A stretch of 64,000 nt of DNA from DATFVA01 sp963745945 (GTDB taxonomy: Bacteria > Bacteroidota > Ignavibacteria > Ignavibacteriales > Ignavibacteriaceae), in NCBI GenBank assembly GCA_963745945.1, contig CAVUZG010000005.1, positions 62,001 to 126,000 of the forward strand, given 5' to 3'. Shown piece by piece: positions 33,613 through 42,997 of the stretch. A model generated the notes under the pieces. The model was given only the letters and a program-made list of their open reading frames with translations, was not told the origin of the DNA and searched no databases. A program made the translations under genes and the position numbers. Position 1 is the first letter of the stretch. Every line of letters begins with the position of its first letter.

Positions 33613-35838
33613 CTATTTAAGTAATAAAAGTTTTTTTGTCTGAATAAAATTACCTGACTTCAGAATATATATATACATTCCACTTGCCAGATTGCCTGCG
33701 TTAAAATCAACAGAATAATTTCCAGCAGATTTATTTTCATTAACCAGTGATGCGACCTCTCTACCGGTAATATCATAAATTCTGAGCGAAACTAATCCAC
33801 TCTGTTCAAGGCTATAATTAATAGTTGTTCTCGGATTAAAGGGATTCGGATAATTCTGTTGCAGTGAATTTACTGTTGGGATAATTCCATCCGAATTTTT
33901 TGTTAACCCTGTATCATCTGAAGTGGAAGATACATCTGTTGAAGGAGGTCCGAACTGATTATTATACTTCAATAAAGTCCCGTTCGCACCACCGGCCCAT
34001 CCTAAATTTTGGTTCACAAAAAACAATGTGTTTATGCATCTATCTGTATTACTATTTTGAAGATTCCAAACAGAACCGCCATTCGAGGTAGTTAGGATAA
34101 CTCCATTTGATCCACCAGCCCAACCACGAAGATTGTCTACAAATCTTACTGATCTTAAATTTTCTTCTGTGCCGCTTGTTTGTGTAAGCCATGAGTTTCC
34201 TCCATCGGTAGTTTTCCGGATAGTTCCATGATTGCCAACAGCCCAGCCCTCAAGATCATTAACAAAATAGATGGAGTTTCCACCAATACCGTCCTGTTCA
34301 ATCCATGTTTCCCCGCTATCAGTGGTTTTAATTATATTAATTCCTATACCCCAGCCTGTGTTAGAATCAATAAAGAATAATGAGTTAATACTTCCGGTAT
34401 ATTTAAGATTCCAGGAGTTTCCACTATCAGTAGTTTTATAGATCTTTTCACCGGATGCAAAACCGGTTAAACTATTCGTAAAGAACAATGAGTTAACTGA
34501 AAAACTGCAACCTAAGGTTTGATTTTCCCAAGAGGTTCCGCCATCAGTTGTATGTCTTATCAGAGAGCTGTATTCTGCAGCCCAGCCATTATCAGCGTCT
34601 GTAAAAAATAATGCTTTATAGGGTTCGCCTGAGTTTTGATCTAGATAAGATGTTAACCAAGTTGCGCCGCCGTTAGTTGATTTAAGTACCAGTCCGTTGC
34701 CTTCGATAAAGTCATTTCTGAATCCCGAAGCAAAAGCTGTATTGGTATCTATAAACTGAATATTAAAAATATCATCAGCATTATAATTACTATAACCGCT
34801 GAATTGTTGTACCCAGTCATAACCGTTTTCAGAATAAAAAATAGTTCCACCCCCGCCGACAGCCCAGGAATTGCCGGAAGGTGTAACGGAAACAGAAAAT
34901 AGATCATATTCTTCAGAACCAAAATACTGGTTTATCCAGTTCACTCCACCATTAGTCGTTGTATAAATTGTTCTATCGTATTCATTTTCTCCACCAACAG
35001 CCCAGCCATTGTTTTTGTCTTTAAAGTATACTGATCTGAGTCCGCCAGGCCCATCAATTAAACTGCTCCTGATTTTTCCGAGGTTACTTTTATTAATATT
35101 TTGAATTATCCAGTTATCTCCACCATCCGATGTGTGCAGTATTTTTTTCTCTAATCCTACAGCCCATCCATCTGTTTCACTGACGAAAGAAACTGAGTAT
35201 AATACACCTTCTCCACCGCTTGGTTTTGCAACCCATATATTTCCACCATCTGTGGTTTTTATAATTAACTCACTTCCAAATCCGTCACCGCCCACAGCAT
35301 AACCTGTTTTTGAATTGATAAAGTATACATCATAAATTGGTAAATTTGTTCCGCTATTCTGTATCCTCCAGTGATTTCCTCCATCGAAAGTACGTAGTAT
35401 TGTTCCGTTATTTCCCACAGCCCAACCGGAAAGTCTATTAGCAAAGAAAACTGAGTTCAGTGTTTCAGATGTCCCACTATTCTGAGGTGTCCAGCTTTCA
35501 CCTCCATCATTTGAATGCATTATTAAGCCATTCTCACCAACAATCCAACCCACCGAAATTTCAGTAACAATCCCACCCACCGAAATATCTGTAAAAAATA
35601 TTTTCTTCAAAGTATTTGTGGTTGCTATTGATTTCTGATTCCAGGTTACTCCGGCATTTAGTGTTTTGGAAATAAAGCCATCTGATCCTACAATCCATCC
35701 GATATTATTATTAATGAAGAAAACAGATCTAAGAGAATTTCCATCAGGAATCGGGTTTTGAGAAGTCCATTGTGCGGTCAGAGTAATTTGTAAGAAAGAA
35801 ACAAAAACTATCAATATAAATTTTTTCATACGTTCCAC
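33613..35838 (-). CDS. Secreted Ycf48/BNR-repeat protein with T9SS sorting domain
   Basis: A 741-residue exported protein. A signal peptide (FILIVFVSFLQITLTAQ) is followed by about twelve repeats of the form 'VYFINSKTGYAVGGDG...ILRTFDGGNHWRIQNSGT', which fold as a Ycf48-like beta-propeller. The C-terminal 80 residues are a type A T9SS sorting domain: LQQNYPNPFNPRTTINYSLEQ, LRIYDITGREVASLVN, GNYSVDFNAGNLASGMYIYILKSG and a basic end. It should therefore be released or anchored at the cell surface by the type IX system. A 27-bp tandem duplication lies at 35570-35623 inside the propeller. The role is unknown. Confidence 0.9.
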   Translation of the reverse strand: MERMKKFILIVFVSFLQITLTAQWTSQNPIPDGNSLRSVFFINNNIGWIVGSDGFISKTLNAGVTWNQKSIATTNTLKKIFFTDISVGGIVTEISVGWIVGENGLIMHSNDGGESWTPQNSGTSETLNSVFFANRLSGWAVGNNGTILRTFDGGNHWRIQNSGTNLPIYDVYFINSKTGYAVGGDGFGSELIIKTTDGGNIWVAKPSGGEGVLYSVSFVSETDGWAVGLEKKILHTSDGGDNWIIQNINKSNLGKIRSSLIDGPGGLRSVYFKDKNNGWAVGGENEYDRTIYTTTNGGVNWINQYFGSEEYDLFSVSVTPSGNSWAVGGGGTIFYSENGYDWVQQFSGYSNYNADDIFNIQFIDTNTAFASGFRNDFIEGNGLVLKSTNGGATWLTSYLDQNSGEPYKALFFTDADNGWAAEYSSLIRHTTDGGTSWENQTLGCSFSVNSLFFTNSLTGFASGEKIYKTTDSGNSWNLKYTGSINSLFFIDSNTGWGIGINIIKTTDSGETWIEQDGIGGNSIYFVNDLEGWAVGNHGTIRKTTDGGNSWLTQTSGTEENLRSVRFVDNLRGWAGGSNGVILTTSNGGSVWNLQNSNTDRCINTLFFVNQNLGWAGGANGTLLKYNNQFGPPSTDVSSTSDDTGLTKNSDGIIPTVNSLQQNYPNPFNPRTTINYSLEQSGLVSLRIYDITGREVASLVNENKSAGNYSVDFNAGNLASGMYIYILKSGNFIQTKKLLLLK

Positions 35839-36211
35839 TTAAGAATTTATAAAATCACTTTTTTAATTTTGGTTAAAGTGCCTGTTGACCAATTCTACCA
35901 TGTCTTTTTTTGATAAAAATTTTTGAAACAGATACACTTAAAATGAGACTTTTGTATATGAAATTTGACAAAGGTTAAAAAATGACTCAGTTTTTTGCAC
36001 TTTTAGAGCTAAAAAATAATCTTTGTTAATCAGCCCATATTCATTATCCAACTACCAGGCCAGAATTCACATGATCCAAACTCATGATTGATCCAATTAA
36101 TTTTGGTTGAACTTTATACATTGTTTTGACACTCAGATGATCTTTGGGTTGGATTATTATTAAGCCAAAATTAAAAGTAATTCCTGTAAAAAAAAATTGT
36201 TAATCACATTT
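35839..36211. other. Intergenic region, nothing recognised
   Basis: 373 bases without a supported gene. It is AT-rich and probably contains the promoter of the T9SS gene at 35838. A short minus-strand frame near 36025-36105 (WINHEFGSCEFWPGSW) has no start and is not called. Confidence 0.6.
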
Positions 36212-36724
36212 TTATTTTCTTTGATAATGAATATGCCATCTCGTTTTCCAGATTTTACCATTATTACTTGATATCTCCCAATTCCAGTCAAATTCATTTT
36301 TAGCTATATTGTAATAAACCATTCTTTGCAATATAACCTCACCTTGTTCTTTAATAGTTTCTCGCGATAAGATCATTTTACCATTTTCAAATTTACCTTT
36401 AAAATCCAGGTATGAACCGGAATTATCTACCCAGGTTTGTTTCCATATTTTTTCTTTAGGAACATATACAGAAAAACTTTTTCCGATTAAATCTGTTCCC
36501 GGTTCTCCATCAAAATTTTCTTCTATTGCACAACCGTTAAATAATGAAACCACATGGTTCGAGCCGGTAGCATGATTTCCATCTTTATTAACCCAATCTG
36601 CTTTCCAATCTCCTAGCCAAAAATCAAACTGTCTTCCTTCAGCCGTTGAACAAGGTTTTTCTTCCTTTGTCTGAGCGAAAGAAAGACCGGATAATATTAA
36701 AACAGCGAATATTATTCTGAACAT
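36212..36724 (-). CDS. DUF1579-like exported protein
   Basis: A 170-residue protein with a signal peptide (FAVLILSGLSFAQ). The mature part begins GRQFDFWLGDWKADWVNKDGN, typical of the DUF1579-like group, and forms an antiparallel barrel: 'SFSVYVPKEKIWKQTWVDNSGSYLDFKGKFENGKM', 'WNWEISSNNGKIWKTRWHIHYQRK'. The function is unknown; a periplasmic lipocalin-like binding role is only a guess. The ribosome site AGGAGAT is well placed. A possible 28-residue upstream frame ends 23 bases before this ATG. Confidence 0.75.
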   Translation of the reverse strand: MFRIIFAVLILSGLSFAQTKEEKPCSTAEGRQFDFWLGDWKADWVNKDGNHATGSNHVVSLFNGCAIEENFDGEPGTDLIGKSFSVYVPKEKIWKQTWVDNSGSYLDFKGKFENGKMILSRETIKEQGEVILQRMVYYNIAKNEFDWNWEISSNNGKIWKTRWHIHYQRK

Positions 36725-36747
36725 ATTTTATCTCCTGAAGTTTATTA

Positions 36748-36834
36748 CTACCCGGCTGTCAGTAATGTGCTGTCGGTTGCATTACTTTGTATCATGATTA
36801 CATCTCCATCAACCAATAATACCCAGCCGGGCAT
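36748..36834 (-). other. Possible 28-residue upstream ORF within a closed inverted repeat
   Basis: An ATG-to-TAG frame, MPGWVLLVDGDVIMIQSNAT and 8 more residues, lies between two secreted-protein genes. Its ends are inverted repeats (CCCGGCTG ... CAGCCGGG) that would pair as RNA, so the same bases could be a leader hairpin or a tiny peptide. No clear ribosome site precedes it. I cannot tell whether it is translated. Confidence 0.3.
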
Positions 36835-36861
36835 TAAAATTATTCTATTCTATGTTATGCA

Positions 36862-38910
36862 CTATTTTAGCAAGATCATTTTTCTTACCTGTGAATATCC
36901 TGATGTTGTCAGTTTATAAAAATATATTCCGCTGGGTAATTCAGAGGCATCAAATGTAACTTCATAAGAACCCGGTGACTGGACTTGATTTACCAGAACT
37001 GAAACTTCATTACCCAGGATTCCATAGACTTTCAGCGAAACCAATCCGGCAGCCTTCGGTATAGTATACCTGATTTTTGTTGATGGATTAAATGGATTAG
37101 GGTAGTTTTGATAAAGTTTAAACTTTTTCGGTAAATCATTATTTGCCAGGTTTACCCCGGTTGAATTATTTACAACAATATAATCTTCCCTTGTTTTATT
37201 CATCGTTGTTGTCCCGTTGGAAACTATCAATTTAACTGTATAGGTTCCGGGAGCAGCATACTCCCATACCGGATTCTGATCTGTTGCATCAATTGTCCCG
37301 TCGTTATTGAAATCCCACTCCCACGACGTTGCAGGCATGTTCGGATCTGCTAACGTTAAATCTGTAAATTGAACTGCAAGAGAATCGTTTCCTGTAATTT
37401 TATCGGCTTTAAAATTGGGTCTTAAAAAACCAGGAGGAATTTCTTCATTGTATGTATAAAGTTGATCAGTACTTAAACTGGTATAAACATTTTGCTCACC
37501 TGAAGGCCATAATATAATGAGGGAATCAATTAATGAAGCATTACCCAAACCGAAATGAACACGTAAACTGTTCTGGCTATCAAAACTATTTTGTCCGGAA
37601 ATATCTCTTAGTTGCCATACCGGGTTACCATTAATTGATGCTTTTAATTTAACCCTGGTTCCAATAGCAGATTTGTTTGATACATTTCCGTTACAGATAA
37701 TTTCAATCCAATGATTTCCGTTCGAATTATCATTGCGGAATAATCCTTCTGCACTGCCTGTTCCTGATACAAAAAGATCAAGATCACCGTCGTTGTCGTA
37801 ATCGCCAAAAACTGCACCCCTGGGCGCACCGGATAAAGTGAATCCCGTTGTATCAGAGACAAAAGTTCCGCTGTCATTTCTGAAGAACAAGGTTCCGGAT
37901 TCTCCGGTAACAACTACATCAAGATCTCCATCATTATCCACATCAGCCCAGGAGTTTGCAAGGTGAGCTCCAATTATAGTCAAAGGATTTGTTATACTAA
38001 CATAAGTGCCATTATCATTCCTGTAGAAATGATCAGTAGTTGCCGTGTAATTTGTAATAAAAGCATCATAATCTCCATCGTTATCATAATCAATAAAATT
38101 CCAGACCTGACCATCCTGTAAATCCGTTCCAATTATCAGATCATCTATCCTAACAAAATCCGCTGAACCTGTTTCTACAAACATATTTCTGTATAAGTAA
38201 TCCCGCTTGGCAAATCCCGCAGCGGGTCCGCTGGCAATAAACAAATCCATATCTCCGTCCTGATCAAAATCATACCAGGTTGCAACGGTATAGGGAGCCA
38301 GGATATCAGTAAATTCAAAACCTGTTATTTTAGTAAATCTGCCATCTCCGTTGTTTTTAAATAACAGGCAGGGTAAGCTTGGTGATCCCAAAAATCCTTT
38401 CGGATGAGTTATAATAACATCCACAAATCCGTCGTTATCATAATCACCCCATGCGCATGCCCATCCCCGGTTATCATCATCAATGGCAAGAGGTGACTCA
38501 TCAACAGTCGTAAATGAATCAACTCCATCATTCCTGTAAATGAGTGAAGATTTCCCCGAAATAATAACATCAGGATCACCGTCATTATCGTAATCGGCCC
38601 AGCTTGGTCCGTTTGCCAGTTGGGGTGACATGTTTGTACCTAACTGGGTGGAAAGTAATGTAAAATTTCCGTTCCCGTCATTTCTGAAAAGAAATGTTTT
38701 TGTTGTGAATAAGTCAAGATCACCATCATTATCATAGTCTATCCACGCAGCTCCAGAATAATTAACATCAAGAGAAGTAGTTACGATAGGATTATTAGGA
38801 TCGGTAATCTTTGTGAATGTTTGTCCGAAAATAAGAAGCGGACCCAGAAACCAGAATAGTATCAAAAAACCGGTTGATTTATATAAAAAATCAGTCATTC
38901 GATTTTTCAT
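36862..38910 (-). CDS. Secreted FG-GAP/VCBS, ASPIC/UnbV and PKD protein with T9SS sorting domain
   Basis: A 682-residue exported protein: signal peptide, then about eight FG-GAP repeats with calcium-binding DYDNDGDLDLF loops (residues 40-420). An ASPIC/UnbV domain follows (GNHWIEIICNGNVSNKSAIGTRVKL and VHFGLGNASLIDSLIILWPSG). A PKD-type domain (ATSWEWDFNNDGTIDATDQNPVWEYAAPGTYTVKLIVSNG) and a C-terminal T9SS type A sorting signal (LYQNYPNPFNPSTKIRYTIP...SGIYFYKLTTSGYSQVRKMILLK) complete it. A surface adhesion or carbohydrate/protein-binding role is likely. Its promoter region shares a 13-base motif with the histidine kinase gene promoter at 42905. Confidence 0.9.
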   Translation of the reverse strand: MKNRMTDFLYKSTGFLILFWFLGPLLIFGQTFTKITDPNNPIVTTSLDVNYSGAAWIDYDNDGDLDLFTTKTFLFRNDGNGNFTLLSTQLGTNMSPQLANGPSWADYDNDGDPDVIISGKSSLIYRNDGVDSFTTVDESPLAIDDDNRGWACAWGDYDNDGFVDVIITHPKGFLGSPSLPCLLFKNNGDGRFTKITGFEFTDILAPYTVATWYDFDQDGDMDLFIASGPAAGFAKRDYLYRNMFVETGSADFVRIDDLIIGTDLQDGQVWNFIDYDNDGDYDAFITNYTATTDHFYRNDNGTYVSITNPLTIIGAHLANSWADVDNDGDLDVVVTGESGTLFFRNDSGTFVSDTTGFTLSGAPRGAVFGDYDNDGDLDLFVSGTGSAEGLFRNDNSNGNHWIEIICNGNVSNKSAIGTRVKLKASINGNPVWQLRDISGQNSFDSQNSLRVHFGLGNASLIDSLIILWPSGEQNVYTSLSTDQLYTYNEEIPPGFLRPNFKADKITGNDSLAVQFTDLTLADPNMPATSWEWDFNNDGTIDATDQNPVWEYAAPGTYTVKLIVSNGTTTMNKTREDYIVVNNSTGVNLANNDLPKKFKLYQNYPNPFNPSTKIRYTIPKAAGLVSLKVYGILGNEVSVLVNQVQSPGSYEVTFDASELPSGIYFYKLTTSGYSQVRKMILLK

Positions 38911-39021
38911 AAGAATTTCCCTTTCCTTATTTATAAAAAGATTTATTAATTCTTATTTTATAATAACAGTTGAAAGGGAGATGCGGTATCCTGCAAGTTG
39001 GGGGATTTTTTACAAGGCTGG

Positions 39022-39696
39022 TTAAATTAATTTATCTTTTGACGCTCTCTCAATTGCCGCGGCTTTTGAATTGACATTTAATTTCTGGTAGATATTTTTA
39101 ATATGTGTTCGAACCGTTTCTTTATTTATAAATAGTTCACCTGCTATCATTGTGTAGCTTTTCCCTTTTGAAAGAAGCTGAAGTACTTCTGTTTCGCGCG
39201 GAGATAACGGAGAATGCATATTATGATGAAATGATTGAATTACCTTTCTTGCAATATCTGTGCTCATCGGGGCACCGCCGCGACAGACTTCCTCTAATGA
39301 ATCAATAATTTTTTGCTGTGAAATATTTTTTACAAGATAACCGCTTGCACCGGCACAAAGTGCTTCAAATACTTTTTCATCCTCCGAATGTACAGTCACC
39401 ACAAGAATGTCAGTTTCAGGTTTAATCTTTTTTATTTTTTTTATTCCTTCAATCCCTGATATACCTGGTAATTCAATATCCATAAGCACTATATCCGGGT
39501 TGTCCTCTTCAAAATGCTTCAATGCATCTTCACAATATTCGTATCCCGCAAGACAAAAATATTTTGCAGAATCATTAATCAACGAAATGAAGCTTTCCCG
39601 GATAATTTCATCATCTTCAACAATGATAATTTTAACTTTTTGTTCACCGGAATATTCTGAAGATTTATTCCGGAGGGAGATGTTTTTTGTTAACAT
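39022..39696 (-). CDS. NarL/FixJ-type response regulator
   Basis: A 224-residue two-domain regulator. The receiver domain (residues 20-140) carries the acidic pair in VKIIIVEDDE, the phospho-acceptor Asp in NPDIVLMDIELPG and the conserved lysine in GYLVKNI. The C-terminal LuxR/GerE helix-turn-helix (SPLSPRETEVLQLLSKGKSYTMIAGELFINKETVRTHIKNIYQKL) binds DNA. It starts only 9 bases after the histidine kinase stop on the same strand, so the two form a two-component pair. It probably controls nearby secreted-protein genes. Confidence 0.93.
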   Translation of the reverse strand: MLTKNISLRNKSSEYSGEQKVKIIIVEDDEIIRESFISLINDSAKYFCLAGYEYCEDALKHFEEDNPDIVLMDIELPGISGIEGIKKIKKIKPETDILVVTVHSEDEKVFEALCAGASGYLVKNISQQKIIDSLEEVCRGGAPMSTDIARKVIQSFHHNMHSPLSPRETEVLQLLSKGKSYTMIAGELFINKETVRTHIKNIYQKLNVNSKAAAIERASKDKLI

Positions 39697-39705
39697 TATT
39701 ATTTA

Positions 39706-42700
39706 CTAATTATAGTTAATAAGCTTTCCCGGTATCTTTCCTTTAAATAATATTTTAGTTCCGTTTCCCGGTGATGATATTACCTCGAGGCTGGCTGAAA
39801 TATTTTCCGCTCTTTTTCTCATATTTCTTAACCCGTTGCCTTTTTTCAGGCTTCCCGGAATAAAACCTTCACCATCATCAGATAAACTGATCTCAATGTT
39901 TTCGGCAATCACTTTTGAATCGATAGATATTCTTTTACTTTTACCGTACTTCAAAGAGTTATTCATTCCTTCTTTGAAAATAAGAGCAAGATGTCTTTTC
40001 CAATCCATCGATAATGACTTATTTTTCAGCGACTCATCCAAACCGTTAACTTCGAATAAAATATCGGAATCTTCAAATAAATCGTCTCCAAAATCTTTTA
40101 ATCTTATAAGAAGCTCGTAAAGCGAATCCTTGTTCGGATCGATAGCCCAGATAAAGTCTTTTGTGCCCTCAAAGAGTTCTTTGGAATTAACAGATATCTT
40201 ATTTAATAATTCAGTCAGCTCGCCTGAAGTATTGCCAATTTTCCTTTTTATTATTTCTGAAAGCAATGATATTCGGGTTAACCTATGGCCAAGTTCATCG
40301 TGAAAATCTGCAGCTGTTTTTTTTCTGAGTTTTTCACTTTCCTCTTCTTTTATTTTTTCAATCTCCAAAGCACGATTTACTTTTTGTCTAAGTTTCATTT
40401 TATAAAATAAATAAGCGATTACCAAAAGAAGTATTACAATACCAAGATTAAACCAGGCTGTCTTCCAGAAGGGAGGCAGGATGGTAAATTTTATCATAGC
40501 TTCATTCGGATTAAAAACCCCGTTACTGTTACTGCCTTTAACCCGAAATATATATTCACCCGGCTGAAGTTTTGTGTAACTTGCTGAAGTTTTATTCCCT
40601 GCATTGATCCAGCTTTCATCCACACCATCCAGTTTATACTTATAGATTATCTTGGACGGGTTGTTGTAATCCAGTGAAATAAAGTTAATATCAACAAAAT
40701 TTTCATCATAATGCAATTGAATTTCATTATCGGTATTTATCTCCAACCAGCCGCCTCTATTGTTATTCTTTTTAACAGAAGTGATATAAACACCGGGTAC
40801 AAAATTATCAACCGGAATTGATGAAGGCCGGGCAATATTAAATCCGTTAATTCCCCCGAAATAAAGCGAACCGTTTGCATCTTTGAGGAAAGAATGATTC
40901 AGAAATAAATTACTTTGTAATCCATCCTCCATATCAAAATTTCTAAATTCAACTTTTTCAGGATTAAATTCTGAAATTCCATAATTAGTGCTTAGCCATA
41001 AGTTGCCGGATCGATCTTCCAATATTGAACTGATAACACTGTTAGGTAATCCATCTTTTTCAAAATAATGAACAAAGGTATTGGAGTTGTCATCAAATTT
41101 ATTCAGTCCGTTTGCTGTACCGATCCAAAGAATATTTTTTGAATCTCTGTATATTGAAAATACATAATCATTACTAAGACTTTTACTATCATATAAATTG
41201 TGATTGTAAATTTTATACTTTTTATCTCGAATATTCATTTTAATCAGACCTCCGTAGGTTCCGATCCAAATGACTTCAGGATATTTATTATCCCGGTACA
41301 AAGTCAGAATATAATTTGATCGTTTATTTGCTCCGCCAAAATCGACTGAAGTTAAATGGCTTAACGAATCATTTTCAGGATGATAAATGAATAAACCGTT
41401 GCCGTAAGTTCCTATAAAAATATTTTTGCTGCTGTCTTTAAGCAATGATAAAATTCTATATCCACCAATATATTTATTCTTACTTAAGCGAGGAGGAAGA
41501 GGGGAATATTTGTTGGTCTCAGTATTAAATAGTTTTAAACCTTTTGCGGTAGCGATCCACAGTAATTTATTATCCAAAGTAAATGATGCAATCCGGTTTC
41601 CAAGCATATCAGAAGAAAGAAATCTTTCAAAGGTTTCCGATTGTGGATCAAATTTATTTAATCCATTTAAAGTGCCGATCCAGATATTATTTTTTTTATC
41701 CTGGCAAAAAGCAGTAACCTTATTATTGCTGAGACTTTTATCATCTCCCGGAAGATTGGAATAAGAAGTAAACCGCGACGCATTGCTGTTTAATTTATTA
41801 ATCCCTGTATTGTAAGCATTTATCCAGAGAATTCCCGATTTATCTGTCATCAGGTTTAGAATATTATTCCCGCTGAGTGAGGCAATATTGCCTGTCTGAT
41901 TTTTATAGCTACTGATTTTATTTGTGTTCAGGTTTAAATTGAATAGTCCGCTGCTGCTGCCGAACCAAAGGTTACCATCTTTGCCTTCACAAATTGAATA
42001 AACAACCTGATCAGATAATTCCGGGTTTCCAAAATGAATAAAATCTCCTGACTTCCGATCGAAATTATACAGACCTGCCGGGGTTCCAATCCAGAAATTA
42101 TTTTGTGAATCTTCGAGGATTGAGATTACACTTAAAGGATTATCTTTGTTAAGAAAATAATTTATAAAATCATTTGAATTCTCATTGTATTTTGAAAGTC
42201 CTTTTTGATTACCGATCCACAAAATTCCGTTTCTGTCTTTGTACATAGTCCGAATTGAATTCGAAGAAATACTTTTAGTATTATCTTCAGAATAGGAATA
42301 GTGAGAAAAAGTATTTGTACCCGGATTATATTTGTTCAACCCGCCCGTTTCAGTTCCGAACCACATATTCCCATCATTGCCTTCGCAAATAGTCCATATA
42401 ATATTATCAGAAATTTGATTTTCGTTTGACCCTTCATTAATAAATCTTGTAAAGTTTCCGGTTGAAGGATTAAACTTATTTAAGCCGCCTCCCCAGGTTC
42501 CGATCCAGATATTATTTTGTGAATCTTCATAAAGAGAAATGATATCATCGAAAGAAACAGAATTAGGATCATCCGGATTATTTTTATAAACCCGGAAATC
42601 TTTGCCATCGTATTTAACAAGCCCGTACATAGTTCCGAACCAGATAAAACCTTTATGATCCTGAAGCATACAGTAAGTGAGATTTAATGCTGCTCCTTTT

Positions 42701-42816
42701 TCAAGAGAAAGTCTTTCAAATTTTAACTCATCCTTTTGTTCGGCTGCTGTATAGTTGTTACTTAAGAATAGAAGAGAAATTAAAAACAGCATGTAAATAA
42801 TTTTTGATTTACTCAT
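39706..42816 (-). CDS. Propeller-sensor histidine kinase (Reg_prop, Y_Y_Y, HisKA_3)
   Basis: A 1036-residue sensor kinase. A signal peptide is followed by about fourteen two-component-regulator propeller repeats (pattern D-x-x-G-x-[IL]-W-[FI]-G-T), making two seven-bladed propellers in the periplasm. A Y_Y_Y domain (YKLDGVDESWINAGNKTSASYTKLQPGEYIFRVKGSN) and one membrane helix (WFNLGIVILLLVIAYLFY, about residue 785) lead to a HisKA_3 dimerisation domain with phospho-acceptor His in AADFHDELGHRLTRISLLSEI (about residue 840) and an HATPase_c domain. This form is typical of Bacteroidota carbohydrate or stress sensing, but it lacks a fused receiver; the partner is the gene at 39022. Confidence 0.92.
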   Translation of the reverse strand: MSKSKIIYMLFLISLLFLSNNYTAAEQKDELKFERLSLEKGAALNLTYCMLQDHKGFIWFGTMYGLVKYDGKDFRVYKNNPDDPNSVSFDDIISLYEDSQNNIWIGTWGGGLNKFNPSTGNFTRFINEGSNENQISDNIIWTICEGNDGNMWFGTETGGLNKYNPGTNTFSHYSYSEDNTKSISSNSIRTMYKDRNGILWIGNQKGLSKYNENSNDFINYFLNKDNPLSVISILEDSQNNFWIGTPAGLYNFDRKSGDFIHFGNPELSDQVVYSICEGKDGNLWFGSSSGLFNLNLNTNKISSYKNQTGNIASLSGNNILNLMTDKSGILWINAYNTGINKLNSNASRFTSYSNLPGDDKSLSNNKVTAFCQDKKNNIWIGTLNGLNKFDPQSETFERFLSSDMLGNRIASFTLDNKLLWIATAKGLKLFNTETNKYSPLPPRLSKNKYIGGYRILSLLKDSSKNIFIGTYGNGLFIYHPENDSLSHLTSVDFGGANKRSNYILTLYRDNKYPEVIWIGTYGGLIKMNIRDKKYKIYNHNLYDSKSLSNDYVFSIYRDSKNILWIGTANGLNKFDDNSNTFVHYFEKDGLPNSVISSILEDRSGNLWLSTNYGISEFNPEKVEFRNFDMEDGLQSNLFLNHSFLKDANGSLYFGGINGFNIARPSSIPVDNFVPGVYITSVKKNNNRGGWLEINTDNEIQLHYDENFVDINFISLDYNNPSKIIYKYKLDGVDESWINAGNKTSASYTKLQPGEYIFRVKGSNSNGVFNPNEAMIKFTILPPFWKTAWFNLGIVILLLVIAYLFYKMKLRQKVNRALEIEKIKEEESEKLRKKTAADFHDELGHRLTRISLLSEIIKRKIGNTSGELTELLNKISVNSKELFEGTKDFIWAIDPNKDSLYELLIRLKDFGDDLFEDSDILFEVNGLDESLKNKSLSMDWKRHLALIFKEGMNNSLKYGKSKRISIDSKVIAENIEISLSDDGEGFIPGSLKKGNGLRNMRKRAENISASLEVISSPGNGTKILFKGKIPGKLINYN

Positions 42817-42997
42817 TTTAATTGTCTTTTAATAAGTGAAACGACTCATTTGAAAATATAAATTTCAGGATAAATATACTTCACAATATTTTCACAATAA
42901 TCACGCAATTTGGGGGAGATTGCCAAGATCATCTTAGGTTAAAACTTCCATTTATTGTAATTTTGCAAAAATTATTTTATGAATGTTAGGGGATTCT

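Noticed and set aside
36025..36105. Minus-strand frame INWINHEFGSCEFWPGSW
   Set aside because: Preceded by a stop with no start codon and only 27 codons long; not distinguishable from chance.
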